DNA of 64,000 nt from JAFDZV01 sp964455525 (GTDB taxonomy: Bacteria > Bacteroidota > Ignavibacteria > OLB7), in the NCBI GenBank assembly GCA_964455525.1, contig CAYVWR010000006.1, forward strand, positions 248,001 to 312,000, written 5' to 3'. A program made the translations under genes and the position numbers. Of the stretch, positions 27,512-36,224 are shown one piece after another (position 1 is the stretch's first letter; each line of letters begins with the position of its first letter). The notes beneath the pieces are model-generated. The model worked only from the letters and a program-made list of their open reading frames with translations, was not told where the DNA came from and ran no database searches.

Positions 27512-28051
27512 ATGACCCGACAGATCAAGCCCATACCGTCCGAGCCTCCCGAACATTCCCAGGGCGAGCCAGCTCATCCCATCCCATCCAACGATGGGGG
27601 GGGAACACACGAGCTGCCAAAACCATTTACCCGTACCATCAGACAGCAGAATCCGGGCTTTATCGTCGATGACATCCTCCCTCCCTCGGCGCTGCTGGAA
27701 TTTGTGTCCGTCGATGTTCTCAACTGTTATATCAACTATGTGGATCTACGCGCGGTGATCACCGAACGTGATCCCGAGGAGGAGGAACGGCATATCTCCA
27801 TGTCGAACCGGTTTTATACACATTTCCATGAGTTCGGCACTGTAATCCATGTCATCGCCTCCTCGGCAAAACACTGGTGGTATTTCTGCTATGACATCGA
27901 CGCAAGCGATTGCGCACTAGGCCGCGTGGAGATAGGCAAGGCGACGCTTCAGCAGATGAAAAACTGGGTCATGGCCGACCGTATATCGGCACGATACCCG
28001 GTCACGGAGATCGAGGTCAGGCACCTTCAGGGATGGAGATCGTTCCAATGA
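27512..28051 (+). CDS. hypothetical protein
   Basis: This 179-residue protein is of no recognised family. The first ~45 residues are Pro/Glu/Ser-rich and look disordered (KPIPSEPPEHSQGEPAHPI). The rest looks like a compact globular domain (LLEFVSVDVLNCYINYVDLR, FYTHFHEFGTVIHVIASSAK, WWYFCYDIDASDCALGRVEI, ending EIEVRHLQGWRSFQ). It has no signal peptide or membrane helix, so it is probably cytoplasmic. It lies between the kinase gene and mdh in the same direction but is separated from both by more than 100 bases. Confidence 0.75.
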   Translation: MTRQIKPIPSEPPEHSQGEPAHPIPSNDGGGTHELPKPFTRTIRQQNPGFIVDDILPPSALLEFVSVDVLNCYINYVDLRAVITERDPEEEERHISMSNRFYTHFHEFGTVIHVIASSAKHWWYFCYDIDASDCALGRVEIGKATLQQMKNWVMADRISARYPVTEIEVRHLQGWRSFQ

Positions 28052-28382
28052 GCGTCCATCATCGGCCTCTGATTGCCGGACCTCCGATTACGACGCCGTG
28101 GTTCCCGGAACAGGGCAACGGCGATGCCGATACCACTCCGGTTATCCGGGCATGCCTTCCATCAACGGCTCCCCGGCGCATCGCCTGGGGGCAGCAGCAG
28201 TTACTGCTAACAGGTGAACCGCCACGCCAGCAACGCTTTGGCATCGCCATGGCCACCAGCCATGATTTCCGTCACAATCCGCAATCGAAAAATGGGGAGA
28301 CCACTCGGTCACGATTCGGTATTTTGTCCCCTCTCTTTGGCAAACTACTCTCAACCATAAACTCTTCCGGAACAAGACCGCT
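28052..28382. other. leader region of mdh without a recognised gene
   Basis: No coding frame with protein-like composition is present in this 331-base gap. It probably carries the mdh promoter, but no clear -35/-10 pair stands out. Confidence 0.4.
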
Positions 28383-29375
28383 ATGAGCAATCACGTTCGT
28401 GTTGCCGTCACCGGCGCGGCAGGCCAGATCGGCTATGCACTCCTTTTCCGTATCGCTTCGGGGCAGATGTTCGGTCCCGACACCAAGGTATCGCTGAACC
28501 TGATCGAGCTTCCGCAGGCGATGAACGCCTTGCGCGGCGTGGTCATGGAGCTTGATGACTGCGCCTTCCCCTTGTTGCAGGATGTGGTGCAGACATCGGA
28601 CCTCAACGAGGGCTTCAAGGATGTGAACTGGGCTTTGCTGGTTGGTTCGGTTCCGCGCAAGGCAGGTATGGAACGTGGCGATCTTCTGAATATCAACGGC
28701 GGCATCTTCACCCAGCAGGGACGTGCCATCAACGATAACGCCGCAAGCGATGTGCGCGTCCTTGTTGTGGGCAACCCCTGTAACACCAATGCGCTGATCG
28801 CCATGAACAGCGCCCCGGATGTGCCGAACGATCGCTTTTTCGCCATGACCCGCCTCGACCAGAACCGTGCGATGACGCAGCTCGCGCAGAAGTCGGGCCG
28901 CCCGGTCTCCGAGGTAAGCAACATGGCGATCTGGGGAAACCACTCGGCAACGCAGTACCCGGATTTCTTCAACGCCAAGATCGGCGGCCAGCCGGCCACC
29001 GATGCCATCAGCGATCACGACTGGCTGAAGACCGACTTCATCTCGACCGTGCAGAAGCGGGGCGCGGCCATCATCGAAGCACGTGGCGCCAGCTCCGCAG
29101 CCTCGGCAGCCAATGCAGTTGTCGATACCGTCTACTCCCTTGTCAACCCCACCCCGGCCGGAGACTGGCACTCGGTGGCCGTCTGCTCGAAGGGTGAGTA
29201 CGGGACCCCGGAAGGGCTTATCATCGGATTTCCGGTTCGCACCACTGCCAACGGCTCGTGGGAGATCGTGCAGGGAGTGGAGCACAACGAGTTCGGCCAG
29301 GAGAAGTTCATGGCATCCGTCCGCGAGCTCCAAGAGGAGCACGAGGCTGTAAGCGGGCTGCTGACAACGGCCTAA
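28383..29375 (+). CDS. mdh: malate dehydrogenase
   Basis: This 330-residue NAD-dependent enzyme interconverts malate and oxaloacetate in the TCA cycle, in the cytoplasm. The Rossmann motif GAAGQIGYALL (residues 11-21) binds the cofactor; VVGNPCNTNALIAMN follows. Catalytic and substrate residues are visible: Arg92 and Arg98 in VPRKAGMERGD, Asp159 and Arg162 in TRLDQNRA, and His187 in IWGNHSATQYPD. This is the longer type 2 (cytosolic-like) malate dehydrogenase, found in many bacteria, rather than the short LDH-like type usual in Chlorobi. It is followed by a perfect terminator hairpin at 29401..29436, so it is probably a single-gene transcript. Confidence 0.97.
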   Translation: MSNHVRVAVTGAAGQIGYALLFRIASGQMFGPDTKVSLNLIELPQAMNALRGVVMELDDCAFPLLQDVVQTSDLNEGFKDVNWALLVGSVPRKAGMERGDLLNINGGIFTQQGRAINDNAASDVRVLVVGNPCNTNALIAMNSAPDVPNDRFFAMTRLDQNRAMTQLAQKSGRPVSEVSNMAIWGNHSATQYPDFFNAKIGGQPATDAISDHDWLKTDFISTVQKRGAAIIEARGASSAASAANAVVDTVYSLVNPTPAGDWHSVAVCSKGEYGTPEGLIIGFPVRTTANGSWEIVQGVEHNEFGQEKFMASVRELQEEHEAVSGLLTTA

Positions 29376-29400
29376 GGCCTGATAACACCCGACGATTGTC

Positions 29401-29436
29401 AAAGGGGATATGCCTGTAACGGGCATATCCCCTTTT
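29401..29436 (+). terminator. rho-independent terminator of mdh
   Basis: AAAGGGGATATGCC pairs perfectly with GGCATATCCCCTTT around a seven-base loop, and T residues continue on the plus strand. It begins 25 bases after the stop codon. The A-run at its 5' side makes it potentially bidirectional. Confidence 0.9.
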
Positions 29437-29580
29437 GCATGTTCCCCGCAGAGCAGACCAGCACCTGCTTGCCCACCACGTTCGGACTGCATTCTGCCTT
29501 GCACCGTATCCACACCATTCCCCATATACCCCCCGGTGCCTTCCGTCAGGCTCTCCTCGACCAACGCCATCCTATGCCGC

Positions 29581-31002
29581 ATGAAGACGCTGTTCTCCAC
29601 CATCGCCGCACTTGCACGCACCATACTGCTGCCAGCCTGTGCGGCAGCACAGATCGAGGTGTATTTCAACCACTCGATAGACTCGACGTTGGCCTATCCG
29701 CCAGGGAACATTGCCAGAGGCGGGATCGACCTCTCGGATATCGCGATCGGCGAGATTCTCCGGGCAAGGCATTCAATCGATATGGCGATGTACAACCTCA
29801 ATCTGGAATCGCTCGCGCATGCGCTTATCGCAGCGCACAACCGGGGGGTACGTATACGGGTGATAGGTGACGCCGATAATATCGGCAACCCGAATTCCCG
29901 CTTCGGCCAGCTATCCCGGCAGAGCATCCCCGTGGCAAGCAACCCACCGGCAGCCAGCGGCCAGATCCAGCCGCTCATGCACCATAAGTTCATCCTCATC
30001 GATGCCCGTCCCGGCGCCCCTCCCGACGCCGGACCAACCATTATCACCGGGAGCTGGAACGCAACCAGCACTGGAACCTATGCCGACCCCAACAATCTCC
30101 TGATCCTGCGCGATTCCGCCGTGGCCGGAGCATATCTCCGAGAGTTCCAGGAGATGTGGGGAGGGGAGGGAGAGCATCCCAACCCGGCCAATGCCCGGTT
30201 CGGGGCCACCAAGCAGGATGACACAGACCACGAGTTCATCCTGCACGATGGAACGCCGGTGAAACTCTTCTTCTCACCAAGCGACCGGACATCGCGGGAG
30301 ATCGGCAGCACGCTTGCACACGCCCGGCACTCCATTCTCATGGCTCAACTCACCATGACCTATACCACGTTCACCACTGCACTCCGCCGCAGGGCCGAGC
30401 AGGGTGTTGATATACGCGCCATTATCGGCAATGTCCAGGATCAGGGAAGCCAGTTTCCCGCGCTCGTCCTGTTCGCCGATGCGATACAATGGCACCAGAG
30501 GGGACTTCTGCACCACAAGTACGCCATCATCGACCCGCCGCCGCTTGCAGCGGCAGCATCGCCGGTGGTCATCACCGGCTCCCATAACTGGAGCGTATCG
30601 GCCGAGATCAGGAACGACGAAAACACGCTGATTATCACCAGCCCCACTGTGGCAAATCTCTTCCTTCAGGAATTTTCGGCACGCTACAGGGAAAGCGGCG
30701 GCAGCCGCCCATTCATATCGGTGTCAGGAATATCCAACGGGAGCAAAGGGGAGCCGATACCATTGCGGGCATATCCCAACCCATTCAAGGAGAGCGTCCA
30801 TCTTACGGTCGATCTGGATAGTGGCGGCCCGGGAGAGATCGTGATCCGCAACAGTATGGGGAGCGAGCTGGCACGCTTTACGGTAGGCGTCGGCACTTCC
30901 ACGGTGCAATGGCAGCGTCGCGAGCAGGCAAATGGCATCTATTTCGCCACACTCCATCAGGGAGGAAGGATCTATTATCGAAAGCTGAGCCTGATACATT
31001 AA
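29581..31002 (+). CDS. secreted phospholipase D-like protein with T9SS sorting domain
   Basis: From ATG 29581 (MKTLFSTIAALARTILLPAC, signal peptide) the protein has 473 residues; the frame is open to 29410. It has two PLD-like halves, each with an HxKxxxxD motif: HHKFILID (His134, Lys136, Asp141) and HHKYAIID (His311, Lys313, Asp318). Each motif is followed by a TGSxNW/TGSHNW segment. A C-terminal T9SS-like domain starts near residue 385 (PLRAYPNPFKESVHLTVDL) and ends GIYFATLHQGGRIYYRKL. Secreted PLD-family enzymes cleave phosphodiesters in lipids or nucleic acids; the substrate is unknown. There is no obvious ribosome-binding site. It could act on environmental DNA or membranes. Confidence 0.85.
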   Translation: MKTLFSTIAALARTILLPACAAAQIEVYFNHSIDSTLAYPPGNIARGGIDLSDIAIGEILRARHSIDMAMYNLNLESLAHALIAAHNRGVRIRVIGDADNIGNPNSRFGQLSRQSIPVASNPPAASGQIQPLMHHKFILIDARPGAPPDAGPTIITGSWNATSTGTYADPNNLLILRDSAVAGAYLREFQEMWGGEGEHPNPANARFGATKQDDTDHEFILHDGTPVKLFFSPSDRTSREIGSTLAHARHSILMAQLTMTYTTFTTALRRRAEQGVDIRAIIGNVQDQGSQFPALVLFADAIQWHQRGLLHHKYAIIDPPPLAAAASPVVITGSHNWSVSAEIRNDENTLIITSPTVANLFLQEFSARYRESGGSRPFISVSGISNGSKGEPIPLRAYPNPFKESVHLTVDLDSGGPGEIVIRNSMGSELARFTVGVGTSTVQWQRREQANGIYFATLHQGGRIYYRKLSLIH

Positions 31003-31424
31003 TCCCATCGCCGAGCAATCGGTCCATGTGCCGCTCGGCGAGCGCTTCCTCCATTACAGCAGGTGCCTGCCAATGGTTTCTCCGCTGGGAACTGGCGGCA
31101 GCAATCATTATCCCCGGCTGGATCGTCGCCTTGCGGTCCGGCATCATGCTGTGCATGGTTGCATTCTCCGAGGCCGACAGCAACGTATTTTCGCCGTTAT
31201 TTATGTTGTTTCAGAGCGGCATTGAAGTATATTCACGGCTTCTGAATAGTTAATTTCGGTTAATGATTGATGATGATTGAGCATTGGAACATGATGGTAC
31301 GGTTGATCGTGGCAGTAATGGAACCGATAGCGCCACTCCCCACAGGAATCGGGAGGATTGCAGGCATGTCTCCCGCTACAAACGACTGAAAACCCACTCC
31401 CCATATACACTAGGAGGATCCTAC
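31003..31424. other. intergenic region before the tandem-OmpA gene
   Basis: It begins with an inverted repeat GCCGAGC (31010..31016) / GCTCGGC (31033..31039) that may terminate the phospholipase gene. The frame of the next gene stays open back to 31284, but that part is unlikely to be translated given the strong site at 31425. The last ~170 bases are AT-richer and probably carry the promoter. Confidence 0.4.
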
Positions 31425-33422
31425 ATGAGTTTCAACAGCAGGACAAGAGCGGTTCTTGCCGCCGGTCTGCTTGCGCTCCTCGCGATCAACCCGTCGAACC
31501 TGCATGCGCAGGACTCGGACGCCCGCTCGACCGACTGGGACTACTGGTCGTCCTGGTGGTTCGGCCTGTACGGAGCTGCAAATATCAATCTGTTCAGCGG
31601 CGAGATGCATGATCTCGGGACCACTGCACTCACCAACGTTGCGGCGAACACCGGGTTCGATGGTGGCAATGGGATAGGACTGGGATTGGGAGGCATCATC
31701 GAATACAACAACGGTGGGCTGCTTGGTGGCAACCTGATGCTCGGATACGATAATAAGAGCATCACCTTCGATACGGAAAATCCTGACAATGCGTCCCCAA
31801 CCGGACGCCGTGCTGAGGATCTCGCTACCCGTATCAGCTACTTCACCATAGAGCCGAACCTCCGGTTCAACCTTGGAAGCCGGTTCCTCCATGCTACGAT
31901 CGGGCCAAGCTTCCGCGTGCTTCTGTCGAAGGGATTTGATTATACCTTCACCGATGTATCGACCGGAGCGGCCTCGACGGTCAAGGGCGATCTCCCCAAT
32001 CTCCGCAGCTTCCTCCTTGGTGGACAGGCGGGTATCGGGTACGACATCCCGCTTCGCGATAGCCGCGTAGGCACCCAGATTCTGCTGACGCCGTTTGCAC
32101 AGTTCCATCTGTCGCAGAACCTGCTCGACGTTCCCGATGGCAATACCAACAGCTTCTCGGTGAACAGCGTTCGCGCCGGTATCCAGCTCAAGTTCGGCAG
32201 CGCACATGTTCCTCCGGGAACAGGTGGGGGAGAGCTTGCAGGAGCCGATTTCTCGGTCCGTGCGCCCAATGTGGTGACCGAGAGCCGCAGATTGAACGAG
32301 ACCTTCCCGCTCCGCAACTATATCTTCTTCGATGCAGGCTCCACCGAGATCCCATCACGGTATCGCCAGATCACAAACGGTGAGAGCTTCCGTGAGGACC
32401 AGCTTATCAAGCCAAGCGCCGAAACCGGTGGAAGCGAGGCAATGCAGGTCCGCTCACGTCGCCAGATGGAGGTCTATTACAATGCCATCAATGTCTTCGG
32501 CGATCGCCTCCGCCGCAATCCGTCGGCTACGATCAAGCTTGTAGGTTCGGCAAACGGCGATGCAAACACCGGACGCGTACTGGCCGAAAAGGTCCGCGAT
32601 TACCTTGTGCGCACGTTCAGCATCGACGCCAAGCGGATTACCGTGCAGGGCACTGCACAGCCGGCCCATCGCTCCGGCAGCGGCGCAACGCAGGGCGAGG
32701 ATAAAAAGATGGTGGATGCGGAGAACTACCGTGTGGAGATCTCCACATCGCCGGAAGACCTTATGAAGCCGGTAAACATCACTTCTGTTCAGGAGGAGCC
32801 GATCGATAACGATGTGGTGATCACGATCCCGAACCGTGATGATGTCGCCTACTGGAACGTGACAGTGACCGAGCGGGGTGGTACACCACGCCAGTACGGA
32901 CCGTACCGGAACACCACGGTTGCCCGCATCGACTCCAAGGATCTGCTCGGGACAAAGCGCGATGGCCGCTACACCGTGCAGGTAGAGCTGACGACCAAGG
33001 ACAATCAGACGGCAAAGGGACCGGATCGCGAGTTCCGTCTGGTACGTTCCGATGAGGGAGAGGAAGCGGTCGGGCAGCGCTATTCGATCCTCTTCGAGTT
33101 CGATGATTCGAAGACCGTACAGACCTATGAGCAGTTCCTCGGCCAGACCGTGGCCCCTGCCATCCCGAACGGCGCATCGGTCATCATTCATGGCCATACC
33201 GATGGCGTCGGCGATCCCGATTACAACAGCCGTCTCTCGCAGCGTCGCTCGGAGGAGGCCCAGAGAGTCCTTACCCGCGAGCTGACAAAGCAGGGAAAAA
33301 CCGTTACATTCGATACCTACGGCTTCGGCGAGGATGAGCGGCGCGCACCGTTCAACAACACGCTCCCGGAGCAGCGCTATTACAACCGCACGGTAGTGAT
33401 AGAAGTAGTGCCGGGACGATAA
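31425..33422 (+). CDS. outer-membrane barrel protein with tandem OmpA-like domains
   Basis: This 665-residue protein has its start fixed by an AGGAGG site before ATG 31425 and by the signal peptide MSFNSRTRAVLAAGLLALLA. Residues ~40-270 form a PorT-like barrel (WFGLYGAANINLFSG, GGLLGGNLMLGYDNKS, SVNSVRAGIQLKFGSA). Two OmpA-like regions follow. The first (~295-450) has NYIFFDAGSTEIPSRYRQ, ATIKLVGSANGDANTGRVLA and RITVQGTAQPAH. A ~90-residue beta linker (VAYWNVTVTERGGTPRQYG) precedes the second, a canonical domain (~550-660; SILFEFDDSKT, VIIHGHTDGVGDPDYNSRLS, YYNRTVVIEVV). Probably an abundant outer-membrane/peptidoglycan tether. It is followed by a strong terminator. Confidence 0.88.
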   Translation: MSFNSRTRAVLAAGLLALLAINPSNLHAQDSDARSTDWDYWSSWWFGLYGAANINLFSGEMHDLGTTALTNVAANTGFDGGNGIGLGLGGIIEYNNGGLLGGNLMLGYDNKSITFDTENPDNASPTGRRAEDLATRISYFTIEPNLRFNLGSRFLHATIGPSFRVLLSKGFDYTFTDVSTGAASTVKGDLPNLRSFLLGGQAGIGYDIPLRDSRVGTQILLTPFAQFHLSQNLLDVPDGNTNSFSVNSVRAGIQLKFGSAHVPPGTGGGELAGADFSVRAPNVVTESRRLNETFPLRNYIFFDAGSTEIPSRYRQITNGESFREDQLIKPSAETGGSEAMQVRSRRQMEVYYNAINVFGDRLRRNPSATIKLVGSANGDANTGRVLAEKVRDYLVRTFSIDAKRITVQGTAQPAHRSGSGATQGEDKKMVDAENYRVEISTSPEDLMKPVNITSVQEEPIDNDVVITIPNRDDVAYWNVTVTERGGTPRQYGPYRNTTVARIDSKDLLGTKRDGRYTVQVELTTKDNQTAKGPDREFRLVRSDEGEEAVGQRYSILFEFDDSKTVQTYEQFLGQTVAPAIPNGASVIIHGHTDGVGDPDYNSRLSQRRSEEAQRVLTRELTKQGKTVTFDTYGFGEDERRAPFNNTLPEQRYYNRTVVIEVVPGR

Positions 33423-33448
33423 AGTCCGCGCAACGCTTTACGACGACA

Positions 33449-33484
33449 AAACTCCCGCTGGTTCGCCCGGCGGGAGTTTTTTTA
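33449..33484 (+). terminator. rho-independent terminator
   Basis: AAAACTCCCGC (33449..33459) pairs with GCGGGAGTTTT around an 11-base loop, followed by more Ts, 27 bases after the OmpA-gene stop. The A-rich left arm may also serve the convergent glycosylase gene. Confidence 0.9.
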
Positions 33485-33504
33485 TGCATACCGGCCGCCC
33501 CGGT

Positions 33505-34629
33505 TCACCCCTGTTCCATCTCCAGCTCGAACTCCGCCCCTGCCAGCACCGTTCCGTTCACCTGAATCTCCAGGCGCTGCATGCCCGGATAGTATCGCCG
33601 TGTGGTGATCGGCCGGATGGCATGGCGTCGGCGCAGTGTAACGCTCCCGCCCCCCTCGATGGTACAGGTGGTCATCTTGAACACCTTCGGCGAGCGCCCA
33701 CCGTTTGCCTTGACGAAGTGCATCAGATAATCGACAACCAGATGCTGTGCTGTGACATCATGGCTCTCCAGCGTAAAGGAGAAGGAGAGAACATCGTTCA
33801 TCCGCATGGTGCGCGGAGCAAGCTGGAGATCGCGCACCCCGACCGCAGTTCCATGAAAGCCGAGCACTGCCAGCGCAGCCGGATCGCCCTGTTTTACCAG
33901 GCTTCGGAGCGCACGCTTGAGAATCCATTGCCGCTGCGGGCTTGCATCCACATTCCACCGCCCTGCCGTCTCGACCAGAATGTCCGGGTGATCCTTGCCG
34001 ATATCGTTCAGATTATTCGCCACAGAACGGCGCACATACTCCGAGGGATCATCCTTCAACATCTCCAGAAGCTCCAGCACCGGCGTGGGGTCAGCGATAA
34101 ATGGCTTCAATCGTGATGCCCAGGGAAGACGGGGGCGCGTTCCCTCGCTCACAAGTCGGCGTACATGCGGATCAGGATCACGTGCCCATCGGCGGAGAAG
34201 CTTCAGGGTCTGCTCGGAGTGGTGAACGATATAGGGCCGGATGGCGAATTCCGCCGAGCTGTGCTTTGTGATGCTATGGAGCGCTGCGAGCGAGCCGGTA
34301 GGGTACTCCAGCCCATAGGTTTCCACGAACTGCCCCATCACAAGCAGGGGAAACCCTCCTATGGATGTTCCAGATTGGCCCTCCAGCTCGATTTCCAGGA
34401 TTTGCAGAAGAGCCATAAGCGCCGACGGATAATCTTCTGGAAGGAACTCGCGCAGCGCGGCGGCCATCGCAACCATACGCCCCTTTAATTCCAGCGGTTC
34501 AAGCTCCTGTTCCAGTCGTGCCACAAACTCCCTGGATCGGAACCCAGGCTGAATGGTGCTGAGAAGTCGAGCAAAATATTGTGCCAGCTCTACGCCAAAC
34601 TGTTCCTTCAGTGCAGTTGATTCCGCCAT
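33505..34629 (-). CDS. AlkC-like DNA alkylation repair protein with C-terminal Ig-like domain
   Basis: This 374-residue protein has, at residues ~1-260, a superhelix of HEAT-like repeats (e.g. WARDPDPHVRRLVSEGTRPR, LKDDPSEYVRRSVANNLNDI) characteristic of AlkC/AlkD DNA glycosylases, which remove 3-methyladenine and related alkylated bases. SEGTRPRLPWA is typical of the AlkC/AlkD group. Residues ~270-374 are a beta-rich module (LSFSFTLESHDVTAQHLVVD ... LEIQVNGTVLAGAEFELEME) like the Ig-like domain found in some AlkC proteins, where it helps grip DNA. Catalytic residues were not individually verified. It is transcribed alone and is convergent with the OmpA gene. Confidence 0.85.
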   Translation of the reverse strand: MAESTALKEQFGVELAQYFARLLSTIQPGFRSREFVARLEQELEPLELKGRMVAMAAALREFLPEDYPSALMALLQILEIELEGQSGTSIGGFPLLVMGQFVETYGLEYPTGSLAALHSITKHSSAEFAIRPYIVHHSEQTLKLLRRWARDPDPHVRRLVSEGTRPRLPWASRLKPFIADPTPVLELLEMLKDDPSEYVRRSVANNLNDIGKDHPDILVETAGRWNVDASPQRQWILKRALRSLVKQGDPAALAVLGFHGTAVGVRDLQLAPRTMRMNDVLSFSFTLESHDVTAQHLVVDYLMHFVKANGGRSPKVFKMTTCTIEGGGSVTLRRRHAIRPITTRRYYPGMQRLEIQVNGTVLAGAEFELEMEQG

Positions 34630-35155
34630 CGTATTGTGATCGTAAGAAGAATTCGGGGGCGATCGGCTGTGACAGGCTCCCGCCAGAGTTATTGATCACC
34701 CTGGCACCACAGATAGAGAACCGATGGTTGCAGGGGAGGGGAGAGCACTGCATACTGTCGATAGGAAACCAGAAAGATAGGGAGCGGAAGGGAAGGAAGA
34801 CAGCAGGATCGCCTGTGCGAAGCTTTTTTTGCGGTGCCTGCTTTACCCATGGCCCGATGCATGCAGAAGCGGAGAGAGAGTGATACAAGGGCGTTTCCGC
34901 TATGTTCCATGACGCAGTGCAAGGGCATGCAGACACAAGGCATCGCCCCTCCGGCACCGGTAGGCTTCGGGGGCAACGGCATGGGTACTCCCCTGCATCG
35001 TCCCCGAAGCCTACCGGCCAGCTTCCGGCCAGCTACGGCTGCCGCTCCCCCCTGATACCAACAACACGGGCGCAGAAAGAGAGCGCCTCCATCCTGTCCC
35101 CGTATTGCACACAATTGTATGCAAGCTGTACCACAGCGCAGGCTCGGATGCCACT
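34630..35155. other. intergenic region with a large inverted repeat
   Basis: No coding frame here has convincing composition. The region carries the 16-bp inverted repeat at 34957..35017 and a T7 run near 34825. The promoter of the glycosylase gene probably lies in 34630..34720. Confidence 0.4.
34957..35017. repeat. perfect 16-bp inverted repeat
   Basis: CCGGTAGGCTTCGGGG (34957..34972) and CCCCGAAGCCTACCGG (35002..35017) are exact reverse complements separated by 29 bases. No T-run follows and no gene end is close. It could form a cruciform or a long RNA hairpin, or be the ends of a tiny element. Confidence 0.6.
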
Positions 35156-35794
35156 TCAGCCCAGCCGCTTGCGTGCTCTCTGCTGGATCTTCCGCTCTGC
35201 GTCGTTACGGGCCTTCGCCTGCACACAGCGCTGAAGATCGGCGCAGGCGGCGGCATCGTTCTCCAGTTCCTTGTAGGCAAGCGACCGAAGGTAATAGACT
35301 TCCACCGGGTTCTCGGCACCGTAGGTGAGCGCCTTCGAGAGATTATCCACGGCGGTCTCGAACGAGGCATCCGGCAGCCCGCCATAAAACGCCTTGACGG
35401 CACTCTTCTGCATCCAGGAGAGATTGGCAATGTAATAATGCCAGGCTCCGAGCATCATATAGGCCGCCCCGTTTTTATTGTCGAGCGTAATGGCTCGTTC
35501 GGCGCTCTCCTTTACTACTTTCGATAACTGTATCCGCTCCTTGGTCGGAGCTACCATTGCAAGCCGTCCGGCAGCGTTTGCAAGCCACAGATGCTCATGG
35601 GAGCTGTTCGGATTCTGAGCCACCGAACGCTGGGCCATCGTGTAGGCACGGCGGAACACCGGCTCCTGCTCATCATCGCTGGTGAGCTTTTCTCCGCTTA
35701 TCACAAGATTCCTGACATCCTTCCAATCGGCACAAGCATGCGAAGCGCCCACAGCAGCAACGGCAAGAACACACCATACAACGGCAATCTTCAT
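35156..35794 (-). CDS. exported TPR protein, RMD (regulator of microtubule dynamics)-like
   Basis: This 212-residue protein has a signal peptide (MKIAVVWCVLAVAAVGASHACA). The body is helical TPR-like: AQRSVAQNPNSSHEHLWLAN, VVKESAERAITLDNKNGAAY, MMLGAWHYYIANLSWMQK and AFYGGLPDASFETAVDNLSK. The W-H-Y...A.LSW and GGLP.AS segments match the bacterial relatives of RMDN proteins, whose function in bacteria is unknown. The C-terminus is basic (NDAERKIQQRARKRLG). It is the last conserved gene before the accessory island on its right. Transcribed alone. Confidence 0.75.
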   Translation of the reverse strand: MKIAVVWCVLAVAAVGASHACADWKDVRNLVISGEKLTSDDEQEPVFRRAYTMAQRSVAQNPNSSHEHLWLANAAGRLAMVAPTKERIQLSKVVKESAERAITLDNKNGAAYMMLGAWHYYIANLSWMQKSAVKAFYGGLPDASFETAVDNLSKALTYGAENPVEVYYLRSLAYKELENDAAACADLQRCVQAKARNDAERKIQQRARKRLG

Positions 35795-36224
35795 AACACA
35801 TCCCTATTCAGGTGAACAATCATCATTCTCATCAACAAGAACGAACCGTGCCTGGCAATAGTACCAGGCACATCGCTTACACTCTGAAATAATACAGGCC
35901 AACGCTCAGAGATGCAATGGATGAGAGCAAATTCAGTGCAAGAAATTCCAGGATGCGGCGAGTAGAGCTGTAGCAGAAACCATTGTGGGGGAGGATAGTA
36001 TGCCTGGCAGCACCCCTGAAGACCGATTCGGCATGAACGGAGAGCGGAGCAACAGGGCCAGTTGCTGGCCTGACAGGCTCGTTCCCGAACGCACATGAAC
36101 GGAAACTGGGCCAGCGACCGCCCACACCAGGCGCAGAGAATCCTTTGAAGACATCCGTATCACCTGGCGATCAGTTGCAGAGGGGCATCCGTGCATAACA
36201 TCTTATGATGCCCCAGACGCCAGC
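35795..36224. other. boundary region between chromosome backbone and accessory island
   Basis: There is no recognisable gene. A perfect 8-bp inverted repeat GGGGCATC (36182..36189)/GATGCCCC (36207..36214) lies ~10 bases before the transposase remnant. I did not find clear IS1595 terminal repeats. Confidence 0.4.
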
